Origin: Tetradesmus obliquus
Lineage: Eukaryota > Chlorophyta > Chlorophyceae > Sphaeropleales > Scenedesmaceae
Direction of reading: 5' to 3'
NCBI GenBank assembly: GCA_030272155.1
Contig: CP126193.1
Location: forward strand, 2,232,001-2,296,000
DNA length: 64,000 nucleotides
The notes below the pieces were generated by a model. The model did no database searches. It was given only the letters and a program-made list of their open reading frames with translations, and was not told where the DNA came from. Shown in pieces: positions 49,501 to 60,917 of this stretch. Every line of letters starts with the position of its first letter. Position 1 is the first letter of the stretch. The translations under genes were made by a program, and so were the position numbers.

Positions 49501-51470
49501 ATGAAGTACGCTGCAAACGTCAGCTCCTCTAGGCGGAAGAGCCGAAAGGTGAGCAGCCACCACTTACACACTGACAGCAAAGGCTGCATAGACGGGCTTA
49601 TGCAAAACTGGACTGGATGCCTCGTCACAAGACATGCGTGTTCCGCGCTGGAGCCGTCTTGAGACAGCAGACTCGACGATGGATACAAGTTTGCAAGCCT
49701 GCTGCTGACTTGAGCTATCTTTTCTCTGCAGGCTCACTTCACCGCACCCTCCAATGAGAGGAGGAAGCTGATGAGCGCGTCTCTGTCCACAGAGCTGCGC
49801 CAGAAGCACCAGGCAAGCATCACCAGTAGCAGCAGCAGCGCTGCTGCCACACTGCAGGCAGCATGATCTTGATGGAGCAGTCAGCTGACGTCTCGTTGCT
49901 GCTTGCAGGTTCGTGCAGTGCCTGTCAGGAAGGACGACGAGGTGCAAATTGTCCGCGGCACCTTCAAGGTGCGCTACTGCAGATGCGACTGCAGGGCAGC
50001 TTGCGGTGGCAGCAGGACCAGCAGCAGTCACGGCAGTGGCGGGCCAGCAGCTGCAGCATAGCAGGAGCCACCACCACCACCACCGGCAGCAGCAGCAGGT
50101 TTCTCAAATGCAGTGTCAACGGCAGTGTTGGAGACAGCAAGCTGTGGTATGCCTGGTCAGCTGCTCGAGGCTGGAGCAGCAGCACCTGCAAACAGCCTGT
50201 CAGCTGCAGTGCTGCGCCGCACACCACAGCTGCAGGCAGTGGCCGTTTGATCGCCTAGCCAGCTCCTGTGCTCGTGCGCAAGCCACAGTCCAGCACGTGT
50301 ATCTCCTGCAGCAGCTGGTGCAGCTGCTCAGGCGCACCCCAGCTGTGGTGTGACCGGCTTGCCTTGCACCAGCCTTTCCTCAAGCTGTTCTCAAAAGGGC
50401 GTCTTGTCTGGCTCTATAGGCATGTGTTTCTGACTGCTACATATCTGCCACCGCTGCGCTGCCTGCTGCAGGGCCGTGAGGGCAAGGTGACTCAGGTGTA
50501 CCGCAAGAAGTGGGTGATCCACATCGAGCGCATCACCCGCGAGAAGGTCAACGGTGAGCAGCACGCCTGCAGCTGCCGGGGAGACAGTGGGCGCGGCAGC
50601 AGCAGCAGACAGCAGCAGCAGGCCTTTTGAGGGCAGTACGGCAACCGCTTTGCAGCAGCATCTGCAGCTGCGCAATGGCAGCAGAAGAAGAGTCACAGCG
50701 TGATAGCAGCAGCAGCAGCAGCAGTTGGGTCGTTGCAGTTGGGTTGGTTGCAACTGTTTTCAGCATATGCGGCGATGATGGGCAGAGGCAAGCAGGTCAC
50801 AGGGCGGAAAGTGACACCTGCAGCGGTGGACGCTTGTGAGCAGCACCATCTCATCGTCAGCAGCAGCAGCAACAGCAGGGACGTTGACTAGGCGGCCTTT
50901 ACTTGGCTTCTGTACGCTGGATCATTCTGGCGGAAACAGGCAGTGGCAGTGCACGGCAGCAGCAGGCCAGGATCTTCCCTGTACGCGTTGTGCAGTTGAA
51001 GTTTCTTTTAGAAGCCCATACACTGACTGATCAGTAGTAGGCACAATCAGAGCTATGGTGACCTTCCAGATGTCGTCAGCTGCCTGCGGCATATGGCTTG
51101 TCTAGCTGACCATGTAGTCCTGTGCACACGCTGGATTTCACCGCAGCCAAAACTGGCAGGCGCATTGCTGCAGCTCGCCATGTCTACGATGCTCCTCTTT
51201 CCCATATGCTGCATTTGCTGATGCATGTTCTGACCAAGAGCATCGCTGCTGCTGCTGGTGCTGCTGCTGCCGCTGCTGCTGTCCACAACCGCACCCGCAG
51301 GCGCCACTGTGTCTGTGGGCATCGACCCCAGCAAGTGCGTCATTACCAAGCTGAAGATGGACAAGGACCGCCGCGCGCTGCTGGACCGCAAGGCAGCAGG
51401 CAAGGCCGCAGACAAGGGCAAGGGCAAGTTCACCGAGCAGGAGGTGCAGGCCATGGCCGAGGTCGACTAA
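49501..51470 (+). CDS. RPL26: 60S ribosomal protein L26 (uL24)
   Basis: Five exons: 49501-49548, 49732-49812, 49909-49968, 50472-50553 and 51301-51470, giving 146 residues, the usual length. The start [16 protein letters not shown] is the conserved N-terminus, and the KOW motif is in exon 4 ([20 protein letters not shown]). Conserved stretches [19 protein letters not shown] and [20 protein letters not shown] complete the family pattern. The protein sits near the peptide exit tunnel of the large subunit. The second intron starts with GC (GCAAGC after CAG at 49812), a GC-AG intron fixed by the conserved protein sequence. The fourth intron (50554-51300) is much longer than the others. TGTAA at 51662-51666 is a plausible polyadenylation signal. 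Confidence 0.97.
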
Positions 51471-52276
51471 ACCGCTGCTGACAACCACCACGCATGCCGC
51501 GCCAGCTGCAGCTAGTATGCAGGTGGCGGCAGCAGCTGCTGCTGCTGTGTTTGCAGGCTGGCAGGCAGTGCAGCGGCGGCTGCAGGCTGTGGTGGGCTCC
51601 TTGTGTGTGCTCCGATCTAGGTTGCGCTGGCGGCCAGGCGTGCTGGTCGTTCTGGAGCTGGTGTAACTTCCTATATGACTATATAACTGTGTATTTTACT
51701 GCTTGGTATCGCAGCGGGGTGAAGGGGTGCAGCAGCTTATGAGTCGGGGCACAGAGCACTCATACATCGGCAGACAGAGTGAGCAGCAGACTGTACTGTC
51801 ACTGATCAGTGTTGTGTCCCCTACGTGGTGCGCTCTGTCGGACAGCCAGCCTGTGACCGCAAAGGCCTGGCTACTCTATGCACACAGGATGCAGTAACTT
51901 TTCATGATGATGCAGTGACTAGGGTTCTTGGTAGTGAAGTTTTACTCAACGCTGTCATGGAGCAGCCATGCCAAGTAAGCTTCAGCTGCCCTTGCAGCAT
52001 CAGAAGCACCAGTAGTAGCAACTTCAGCAATGATTGAGCTCGGCACGCGCCAAACTGCTGCCCAAGCAGCCTCTTGACGGCTGACCTTCCACTTTAGACC
52101 CTACTGCAGTTCCAGGGTTCTGAACGTAACGGGGCAACAGCTGAAAGCGTGGCGAACTGGAAGTTATAAGAACAAGCTTTTAACCCTACATTATTGCTTT
52201 CTTCAACGTCCCCGTGGTGATGTGCTAGCGTTTTGCTTTGCAAGAGTGGGAACGCCACCTTCTGCTGTTGTCGAGC
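51471..52276. other. RPL26 3' UTR and upstream region of the exonuclease gene
   Basis: Both neighbours are on the plus strand. TGTAA at 51662-51666 lies about 190 nt after the RPL26 stop. The rest (about 0.6 kb) has no supported ORF and should contain the promoter of the next gene. Confidence 0.45.
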
Positions 52277-52799
52277 ATGGCTGCATCAGATGTCGAAGAC
52301 GGCGAGATAGTAGGCGAGGTGAACGAAAACTACGAGCAGTGCATCAGCGCTCCCGAACCACATGCCGCCAAGCACGGAGCAGCAGCAACATCAGCAGCAG
52401 CAGCACACAAGCAGCAGCTACCAGGCTGGGAGGACGAACAGCAACCTGCAGGGCATGTGAAGCGAAAGCCTAAGAAAGAGAGGAAAAAGAAGCATAAGGA
52501 TGCAGCTGGCGGTCCTGCAGAAGCTGGTGATGGCCATGATGCAGCAGATGCGCCAGACAGCCAAGGCCAGCAGGCAACCTACGTAAACGTCTATGGCAGT
52601 AATGTGAGTGGCACACCGTTGAATCCTGCCACACAAATTCGTCTCCCTTGTCTCATCCTGCAGGACAGTCTCTTTCCCATTGGTGTTGTTGGTGCTGTGC
52701 TGCAGCGTGGTTGGTACCGTGCCGCAACAATCAGCAGCACGTAGTGTACATGCAGCAGTATCAAGCGCCGCGCTCTGGACTGGGCGCTCTTACACCTGC

Positions 52800-52840
<41 letters not shown>

Positions 52841-52963
52841 AGGCTGCTGCTGACGTGGAGATCAAGGCTGTGCAGCCCATCCACCTGAGGGACGTGCAGC
52901 AGCTGGTGCTGTGGGTGCTGGGCGATGCAGTGGCGCCACGCTGGGTCTTCACAAAGGTGGGAC

Positions 52964-53020
<57 letters not shown>

Positions 53021-54690
53021 ATAGCAGCAGCAAAAGGAGGCCTGGCAGACAGCAGAAGCAACAAGTTTGGTAAGGTGCTGCGCTTGCAGGCCACAGCTGG
53101 GACTTTGTTGCAGATGCAGCACCTGCCTGCATGGTGCAGATACATGCAAACAGCTTTGGCGCATCACACCCGCAGCAAGCCCAAAGGGGACAGCACGCGA
53201 CAACCTTTGTTATACATTGCTGAGTAATGGTTGTGTTGCCTGCTGCTTGGTGTGCTTTTCACTTGCAGAACAAGCCGCTGATTCCTCAGGTGGTGCTGCT
53301 GCTAGCCGGAGGGCTCACTGAGCACGTGTTCAACCAGCATAAGGTGTGCACCTGCTGCTGCTGCTGCTACTGCTGTCGGCAGAAAAATGTCGGCTGCATG
53401 CAGCATGTGCAATGTCCCAAACATATTCTGCAGCAGTGAGTCTGATTGTGACTGTTGTGTTATCAGGTTCCAGGTGCTGCTGCCAGCCAGCAGGCTGCCT
53501 CTCTGTTTCAGCATTCCATCAGCTATCAGCATGTCTGCTTCCTCGTATCCCATGCTAAGCAACAGGCTCTGGTCGTGCATCAACCCTGCTGCTGCTGCTG
53601 TTCTGACTTGCTCCACTGCTGCTGCTGCTGCTGCTGCTGCAGGCCATCATGCCCACACTGGCCAGCTTCCAGGCACCTGCTGTCGCCCTGGCACTCAACA
53701 GCAACGTCAGGCCAGGTGCGCTGCTGCTGCTGCTGCTGCTGCTGCTGATGTGTGCACTTCCTGACACCTTCTCTCATATGCACTGTGATAGCACACACAA
53801 GATGGAGCATAGTGTGGATGGTGTGTGCTTTTCTACGCATCTCGTTGTGGTGCCCTGCCACCCCTGGGCAATTCCAGCTGCAGAAATACATGTACCTTTT
53901 ACATGTATCCTCGGACTGGCCGCACTCGGTCAAGTATGTCATTCCAACGTTTGCGCTTTTGCACATCTGCAGGCCACAGCCTGGGGGCGCTGCTGGGCGT
54001 GCCGCAGATTATCTGTCTATACTTGCACTGGCCACGCTCGGTCAAGTATGTCACTCCAACTCTTGCGCAACTGTTTGTTTGCTGCAGGCCATAGCGTGGG
54101 GGCGCTGCTGGGCGTGCCGCAGAACCTGTGTATCTGCACTCGCAGCTGCTCAGTTGATCGTGTCATTGTCATTCCCACTCTTCGCACTTCTGCCTGCAGG
54201 CCACAGCGTGGGGGCGCTGCTGGGCGTGCCGCAGAACCGCAAGCGCAAGCGGGAGGCACAGGCAGAGGCTGAGTCAGCTAAAGAGGCACGAGCAGGCCAG
54301 CCGCCGTTCCTGCCGGAGCATTATGTGCTGACGCTGCGGGAGATGCAGCAGCTTGAGTACCCAGTGCCTACTTTGGGTGATGATGGTATGCTGCACTGCC
54401 CGCCAGGCTTTGTGTCGACTGCTGGCCGCGCTGCTGGCAGCAGCAGTGGTAGCAGCAGCAGTGACAGCAGCGGCAGCGAGGATGGCGGGGCACAGCGGCA
54501 GCAGCAGCAGCAGCAGGCGAACGGGTGCACGGAGCACACCAGCAATGGTGATTCAGCGGCGGCGGCAGCAGCAGCCGCAGGTGCCGACAACAGCACACAG
54601 CTGCAGCCTTGTAAGCGCCAGAAAACAACCACAGCAGCCGCACCAGCAGACACAGCAGCAGGCGTTCCACCACCACCGCAACAGCACAGC

Positions 54691-54737
<47 letters not shown>

Positions 54738-57700
54738 CAATAGCAGCAGCAGCAGCACAGCACCGGCCTGGGCACACAACATGGTGGGACTGGACTGTGA
54801 GATGTGCATCACTGCTGAAGGCTTTGAGCTCACCCGCTGCACGCTGGTTGATGCGGCTGGCAGCGTGCTGCTGGATGAGCTGGTGGTGCCGCATAATCCC
54901 ATCACGGATTACAACACGCGCTACAGCGGGATTACTGCGGCTATGCTGGAGGGCGTCACCACGCGGCTGGAGGATGTGCAGGTGAGTGAGCATTATCTTG
55001 CGTTGTGCTTTTGCAAAGTGTGCTTCCTGCACTCTTTACAGAGGTGGGGCGACTGCGGCACTGTGTGGACAGCGTGTGTGCCACGAAGTAACCGAGATCC
55101 CTCAACACCTTTGTAAGGCCGGTGCAGCTTTTTCAGTAGTCACCTGTGTGGTTAAGCAGGCATGTGTGCGCTGGACAGAAATTGCACAACACTTTGCTCC
55201 TTATTTTTGTGGACGAGCTGCAGCATAGCCAGTTGTCCCTTTGTGTGGTTGAGCTGCATTGCGGGACTGGCGGTGCTGCAGGCACGAGCGGCTCTTATGG
55301 CATGTCGAGGCCAAGGCCTCGGCGGAATGTCATTGCTGCAACTTTCTACTGGCTGCTTACTATCAGACAAACATCTCCTGCTGCTGTGCTGTGCTGTTCT
55401 GCGCTGTGCTGTGCTGCGTTTGTTTTGTTGTGCTGCAGCGCATGGTGAAGCGCCATGTGAAGCCGCACACTCTGCTGGTGGGTCACTCCCTGGACAATGA
55501 CCTGGCAGCACTCAAGGTGCGAAATTCGCTGGGAGCTGCACACTGCTGGCATTGTATGGAGGGTTGCGCTGTGCACTCTGCACCACACAAGGTCGACCTT
55601 GCATGTACCAGGGTGCATGTGTTTCCATCTCTTTGTGCAGCAGCTGAATCTGAGTTGCATTTTTCTTGCCGGAGTTGTCATGCAGTTGGCACCACACGCT
55701 GCTGCCTTTCATCCACTGCATTTTGTGACACCAATCAGTCTCTTGCTTGACGTGCATCTGCCCATGCAGATGTGTCACCGCCGCGTGCTGGACACCGTGG
55801 CGCTGTTAACTCTCATATCCTGAATCACCTGCTACACACATGCTGACACTCACAACTACCTTCACAATTATCTTCACAACTATCCGCATCTGCACATGCA
55901 GATGTGCCACTGCCGCGTGCTGGACACCGTCGCGCTGTTCCCGCACCCCCGCGGCCCCCCTTACAAGAGCAGCCTGCGCTACCTGGCCTCCAAGTACCTG
56001 CAGCGGGCCATTCAGGAGGGAGAGCACGACAGTGCGGTGGATGCACGCGCAGCGATGGATCTGACGCTGCTCAAGATAGAGAAGGGTGAGGCACAGCTGG
56101 GATGCGGCTGCAACGACTGTTGCAACACTTGACCGCAACACTTGACCGCAACACTTGACCGCAACACTTGACGGCAAGCGGGCGCTGTGTCATCGAAGCA
56201 TCTGGTCATCTTTGCCACGTAGTTGTGCCGCAACCAGTGCATTATGCACGTTAGTGTGATGTTCACGCGGCATGCGGTAACTCCTTGCTGTGCGTGACAT
56301 CATATTCGCTGTGACAGACCGTGGCAGTCACTGCTTTCATCAGCTTCCTGCCATTGCTGCTGCCGCTGCTGCTGCTGCCATGCAGGCCCCTCATACGGCA
56401 GCAACGAGGCGCAGGGTGTGGACAAGCTGCCTGATGTGCTGGCTGCTACTGGGCGGGGCAGCAAGTGCTGCCTCGTGGACCGCCAGGAGACGCTCACCAA
56501 GCACGCCACAGGTGCGGCAGCAGCAGCAGCAGCAGCGGCAGTGCAATCTCGGGCCATTGAAGGGTTGTGCAGGTTGCAATAGTGCTGTGGGCAGTGTGTC
56601 TTGGTGAGATCTGCCTGCGCCAGCTGCGGTATGGTTGCGGTACTCGTGAGAGAAGGAAGGCGCTCTGGAAGGGTCCACACAGTAGCCAGCTGATGGTCAG
56701 GGTGCCTGGTAAGCTGTGCCTTCCAGTGCTGGCAGGTGCAGAATGCCTCAGTCAGTACCATGCAGGCATGCAGATTCAGCAGCAAGCAGGGTTGGCTGCC
56801 AGTGCCACGCTGCTGCTGTCACATCATGTATTGCATCCCTTGCTTTGCTGCAAGCTATACACCAGACACAAGCCCCTTTCTTCTGCTGCTGTGGCTGTTG
56901 CTGCTGCTGGCTGCCCCTGCAGGCCACGCTAGTGCCATCCTGGTCACCTCTGACAGCCAGGCTGCTGAGGTGGCGGCAAGGCAGGTGAAGAACAGCAGCT
57001 GGGGCTTTGTGTGGAGCCAGCTGCAGGAGCTGTCCAACTTCCACTTTGAGCGGTGAGCAGCTGGGGTTGATATGGTGTGTGTGTGTTTGGGTGGCTGCGT
57101 GCAATCGTATGCTGCGGGCAAGGCGTTTACTGTGGGCAGCGCCAAGGACAATCTCTGCTGCCAGTGTTGCAACCAGTGTTGCAACGATTAGAGTGCCTGT
57201 CATTGCTTTGCATACTCGTCAGCCATACAATCTGCCCTCAAATTTACTGGCAGGTATGGTGGAAACAGCAAGGGTGCAGTTTGAGCAGCAAGCTGAGCGT
57301 GCCTCCTCGTGCGCTGGCCTGGCATGTTGTGTTGCAGGTGCAAGGCGCGCCGGCGGCTGTGGACCGCGCAGCAGCTGCAGGAGCTGCAGCAGCAGGAGCA
57401 GCGGCTCAAGCAGGAGCGGCGGCAGCAGCAGCAAACCATGCAGCAGCAGGCAAAGCAGAGTGGCGTAACAGCCCACAAGCAGCAGCAGCAGCAGCAGCAG
57501 GCGTTCAATGCGGAACTTGACGCAGATGACGCAGCAGATGCGCAGGAAGCAGCCGAGGCAGTACACAAGGCAGAGCAGCTGCTGCAGCAGCAGTACAGCC
57601 AGCAGCAGATGCAGAGCAAGCTGGCAGCACTGGATCAGCACATAGGCAGCATCTATGCAGCACTGCCGCAGAATGCATTGCTGATTGTGGCCACAGGGCA

Positions 57701-57860
57701 TGGAGATATGCCAGAGCTGAGGTGGCAGCAGGAGCTGAAGTACAAGCGGGAGCAGCGGCTGGATGGCTTGAGCCCCTGGAGCACTGCAGATGAGGAGGCG
57801 TTCTGTGCACTGACTGAGCAGCAGCTGCGGGCGCTGTGCTTCTGTGCTGTCAAGCGATAG
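52277..57860 (+). CDS. REX1/SDN5-type DEDDh 3'-5' RNA exonuclease
   Basis: Ten exons: 52277-52603, 52843-52956, 53269-53343, 53643-53715, 54200-54981, 55439-55516, 55902-56085, 56386-56511, 56923-57052 and 57338-57860, with phases closing to 803 residues. The N-terminus has a Lys-rich basic patch ([14 protein letters not shown]), probably a nuclear signal. A Ser/Gln-rich linker with a polyQ run precedes the nuclease. Catalytic residues are visible: D and E in [10 protein letters not shown] in [11 protein letters not shown], and the final D with its His nearby in [14 protein letters not shown]. Family marks are [11 protein letters not shown] and [20 protein letters not shown]. The C-terminus has a Gln-rich coiled region and IVATGHGD, as in the plant SDN5/REXO group. 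It should trim structured or small RNAs. The join between exons 5 and 6 may miss a few residues, so a micro-exon is possible. Introns carry duplicated exon edges. Confidence 0.88.
53968..54240 (+). repeat. Three tandem copies of an intron end plus exon-5 start (REX1-like gene)
   Basis: GGGGGCGCTGCTGGGCGTGC, preceded by a CTGCAG acceptor and GGCCA(C/T)AGC, occurs at about 53968, 54083 and 54193. Only the last is followed by the long exon. The unit is about 113-116 bp and includes related intron sequence (CGGTCAAGTATGTCA(T/C)TCCAAC in the first two). Each copy keeps a usable AG. Confidence 0.85.
55760..55945 (+). repeat. Two copies of the intron end plus exon-7 start (REX1-like gene)
   Basis: CATGCAGATGTG(T/C)CAC followed by the codons for [10 protein letters not shown] occurs at about 55763 and 55895. 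The first copy breaks off after about 40 nt. The second continues as the real exon. Confidence 0.85.
56122..56172. repeat. Four tandem copies of GCAACACTTGACC (13 bp)
   Basis: An exact short tandem array in the intron after exon 7 of the REX1-like gene. The last unit ends in GACGG. Confidence 0.9.
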
Positions 57861-59638
57861 CAACATGAGATGGAGCTGCTTCTCGCGAGGTACTACCTGG
57901 TAGCATCTGTGGCAGTTGGCAGGGAGGCATTGATGCAAGCGGGGTGGCGTCTTTTTGAGCATGCAGTCTTGGTGGTGTGCTCTTCCAGAGTGTGCAGCAT
58001 GTGTGAGGTGGAGTTGCGCATGCGCATCTGCTTTTATCTGGCGCCAGATGGAGGTCTGCCAGAGTCCTTGATCTGTGGAAACCACTCGTGATTGTACTTG
58101 CTGGTCAACGTGTTTTTTTTTCACTGCTGGTCAACGTGGACGCAAATCTGCTTGCATATGACGGCACAGGCAGCGTTACAGATCGGCAGCTGCTGTGTTG
58201 CAACACTGGCAGCACGTGGCGCAACTGGCAGCACGTGGCACAACTGGCAGCAGTATCGGCACGAGCCCACAGCATGCATTGCATCTGCTGTACCTTGCAC
58301 TGCCCGGAGACGACCGTCCTGCAGTGTGTGCTCGGGAAACAGTTGCGTATGAGCCTGTACACTCTTCAAGGAGCATGCGACTTGCGCAGTACACTGCATA
58401 CATTGCAAAGTAAACGTGGTGCAACATGCATGTGCCGCTGTCAGCGGCTGCCTGATTTTGCAGGCCACTGAACCCAGGACAGCTCCACTCTACATACAAA
58501 GCAACTAGCAGGCACTCCTGTGCCCATGCCAACTGCCATCAGCAGACACAAATATCATGTCTGCAAGAGATGCATGTGTTGCAGCATGTGTTGCATACAC
58601 ACCTGGTGCAACCAGACACTATAGACACAACTGGAACGCACCCCAGGCTGGCCAGGCACCCTCATACAGCAGCCCATGATGCCAGCACTGCACTGCATGC
58701 TGTTTGCGCCTACAACTCTACAGCCACAAATGTCAAGAGACTCTGGACGTTTTTTATGCAGCCATAGACCACAGCAGCCACGGCTGTTGGCAAATCAAAG
58801 CAAAAGGGCATGCTTCTATCAAGCAATACAAACAGTGCTGCACCAGCTAAAGTACTTTGCAAGCGCAACCAACCGTCCGTCTTTGTCGCATTCAGAACAT
58901 GAACTGCAATCTGCGCTTCCACCTCCCGCCTGATGTTACGGGTCCATATACGCATGAAGACAGCATGCGCAGCTGCGCAATGCAACACGCCAGCAGCCCA
59001 CGGCACCTCACAAGAGCGCTCTTGCTAGCAGGTGCGGGGTTGCTCCTCACAATTTCCTGCAGCAGCAGGACAGACACATGCAGTCTGTGTCCTGACCACA
59101 CACCTGCACAGCTACGCTGAGTGCATCCGCACCCAAGTCGCAGCGAACATCTGCACCAGGCCCACCCCAACCCTGCAACCACACAATAACAGTTCGCACC
59201 CCCACGCCTGCAGTATCTGCAAAACATCCCCCGCCCATCACCCAACAGCAGCCTCAGCAACAAGTGCACATCGCTCTGCAGTACCCAACTCTCGCCATGG
59301 CCTCACTGCACTTGGGAGCCGCGCCTGCAGTCTCCTGCAAACACCCCTCGCCCACCACCCAACCAACCATGACCATGCACCACCACCCACGCCATGGACT
59401 CGCTGCAGCTGAAGGGCTTCCATCTTTACCAGCTGCCCCATAACTGCATGTCCAGCAGCCGCACGCCTGCAGCCTCCTGCAAACATCCACCACCCAGCAG
59501 CAACCCCCGCAAATGACCACACGCCACTCACGCCATGGCCTCGCTGCTCTTGGAGGGCTACATTGCAGTGTCCTGCAAGCACCCCTCGCCCACCACCCAC
59601 CCAGCAGCAGAGCCAGCAAACATCCTAACACACGCCAC
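57861..59638. other. Convergent intergenic region, includes the G6PD 3' UTR with repeated terminal-exon pieces
   Basis: No supported gene. Between about 58.9 and 59.6 kb the plus strand is CA-rich, as expected for the 3' UTR of the minus-strand G6PD gene. Three decaying copies of the end of the last G6PD exon lie at about 59521-59562, 59385-59425 and 59289-59320. A short tandem of GGCAGCACGTGGC-like units is at about 58208-58250. Confidence 0.5.
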
Positions 59639-60874
59639 TCACGCCATGGCCTCGCTGCTCTTGGAGGGCTTCCATGTGTAGCGCGCCGTGCGCTTGTAGC
59701 CTGCAGCCGCAAGGAACGCGTCCTGGCTGGGCGGCCCCCTGCTGCCATACTCGTAGGGCTCCGGCTGCACCTCGCCGCGGTCGATGGCGTGCAGCACGGG
59801 CGTGAAGATGGACCAGGCCGCGCGCAGCTCATCGCGGCGCACAAAGTGCTGCTGGTCGCCCCTGCAAGGGTTGGCACAGAGTTGCGGCAGCAGTATGTGT
59901 CGTCACGGCAGGTGCATGGCATGAGCATTGCCTTTGGAGGAAGAGGGTGGCTGGGCGCAGGTGCTTGCGTGACACTGGCGCAGGCAGTTGCACGCGGCGC
60001 ACAAAGTGCTGCTGGTCGCCCCTGCAGGAATGTTTGTAAAGGATTGCAGCAGCGGGTGGGGCGCAGCAGGTGAATGAACGTGAGCAGGGAGGTGGGTGGG
60101 TGCAGATGGGTTTGTGTGACACTGGTGTAGGCAGCTCGTTGCGGCGCACAAAGTGCTGCTGGTCGCCGCTGCGGCATTGGCAACAGCAGGGGGTGCATTT
60201 ATGCCGTGGTCAGCTGGTGCCTGCGTATGTGGAAGGAGAATGGAGGCGGCTGCAAAGCGCGGGGGCCCAAGATGCAGCCGCACTCGGCGCAGCGGCAGCC
60301 GCCGCACCCATGTGCACGCCTGGCACTACCACAGCACCTCACATCAAAAGGCATTGCTGTGAGCATACTGCTTGCCACCCTCCACCCTGTCTGCGCAGCA
60401 GGGTGCCGCATTACTGTATCAGGCTTCCGGCTTCAGCCCCGTCTCACCAGCACACCCGCCCACCGGATGCAGTCCAGGATTAGTCGCTCGTATGAGTCGG
60501 GGATCATCAGGATTCAAACCTGTTGGCTGCGTTGCACTCTGCCTGCGCTGCAAAATGCGCTACGGGCTCTGCACCGTCAGGCATCAGCCCCCAACAGCCG
60601 CGCTGCATGCAGTCCAGGAGGGGTTGCTTGCTGCCCCAACACTGCTTGTTGCACCCCAACGCTGCGCCACATACGCATTGGCCCCATCCCACCCAGCACA
60701 CCAGCACACCCTCTCACCGGATGCAGTCCAGGATGAGTCGCTCGTATGCGTCGGGGATCTTCACGTCTGCGTAGCGCTCGCCGTAGCTGAGGTCCAGCTC
60801 GCTCATCTCAGTGTCCATCTCCAGCCCGGGCTTCTTGACCACCATCTTGGCGTAGATGGCCTCGCCTGGAGGAT

Positions 60875-60917
<43 letters not shown>

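Noticed and set aside
49353-49688. Minus ORF ending EQKAWLECLNPGLQVFRCDP and onward
   Set aside because: Half of it is antisense to RPL26 exon 1. The rest reads like protein, but no consistent upstream exons were found.
60490-60530. tRNA T-loop-like sequence on minus (GGTTTGAATCC)
   Set aside because: It falls next to a copied G6PD exon edge, and no cloverleaf can be drawn around it.
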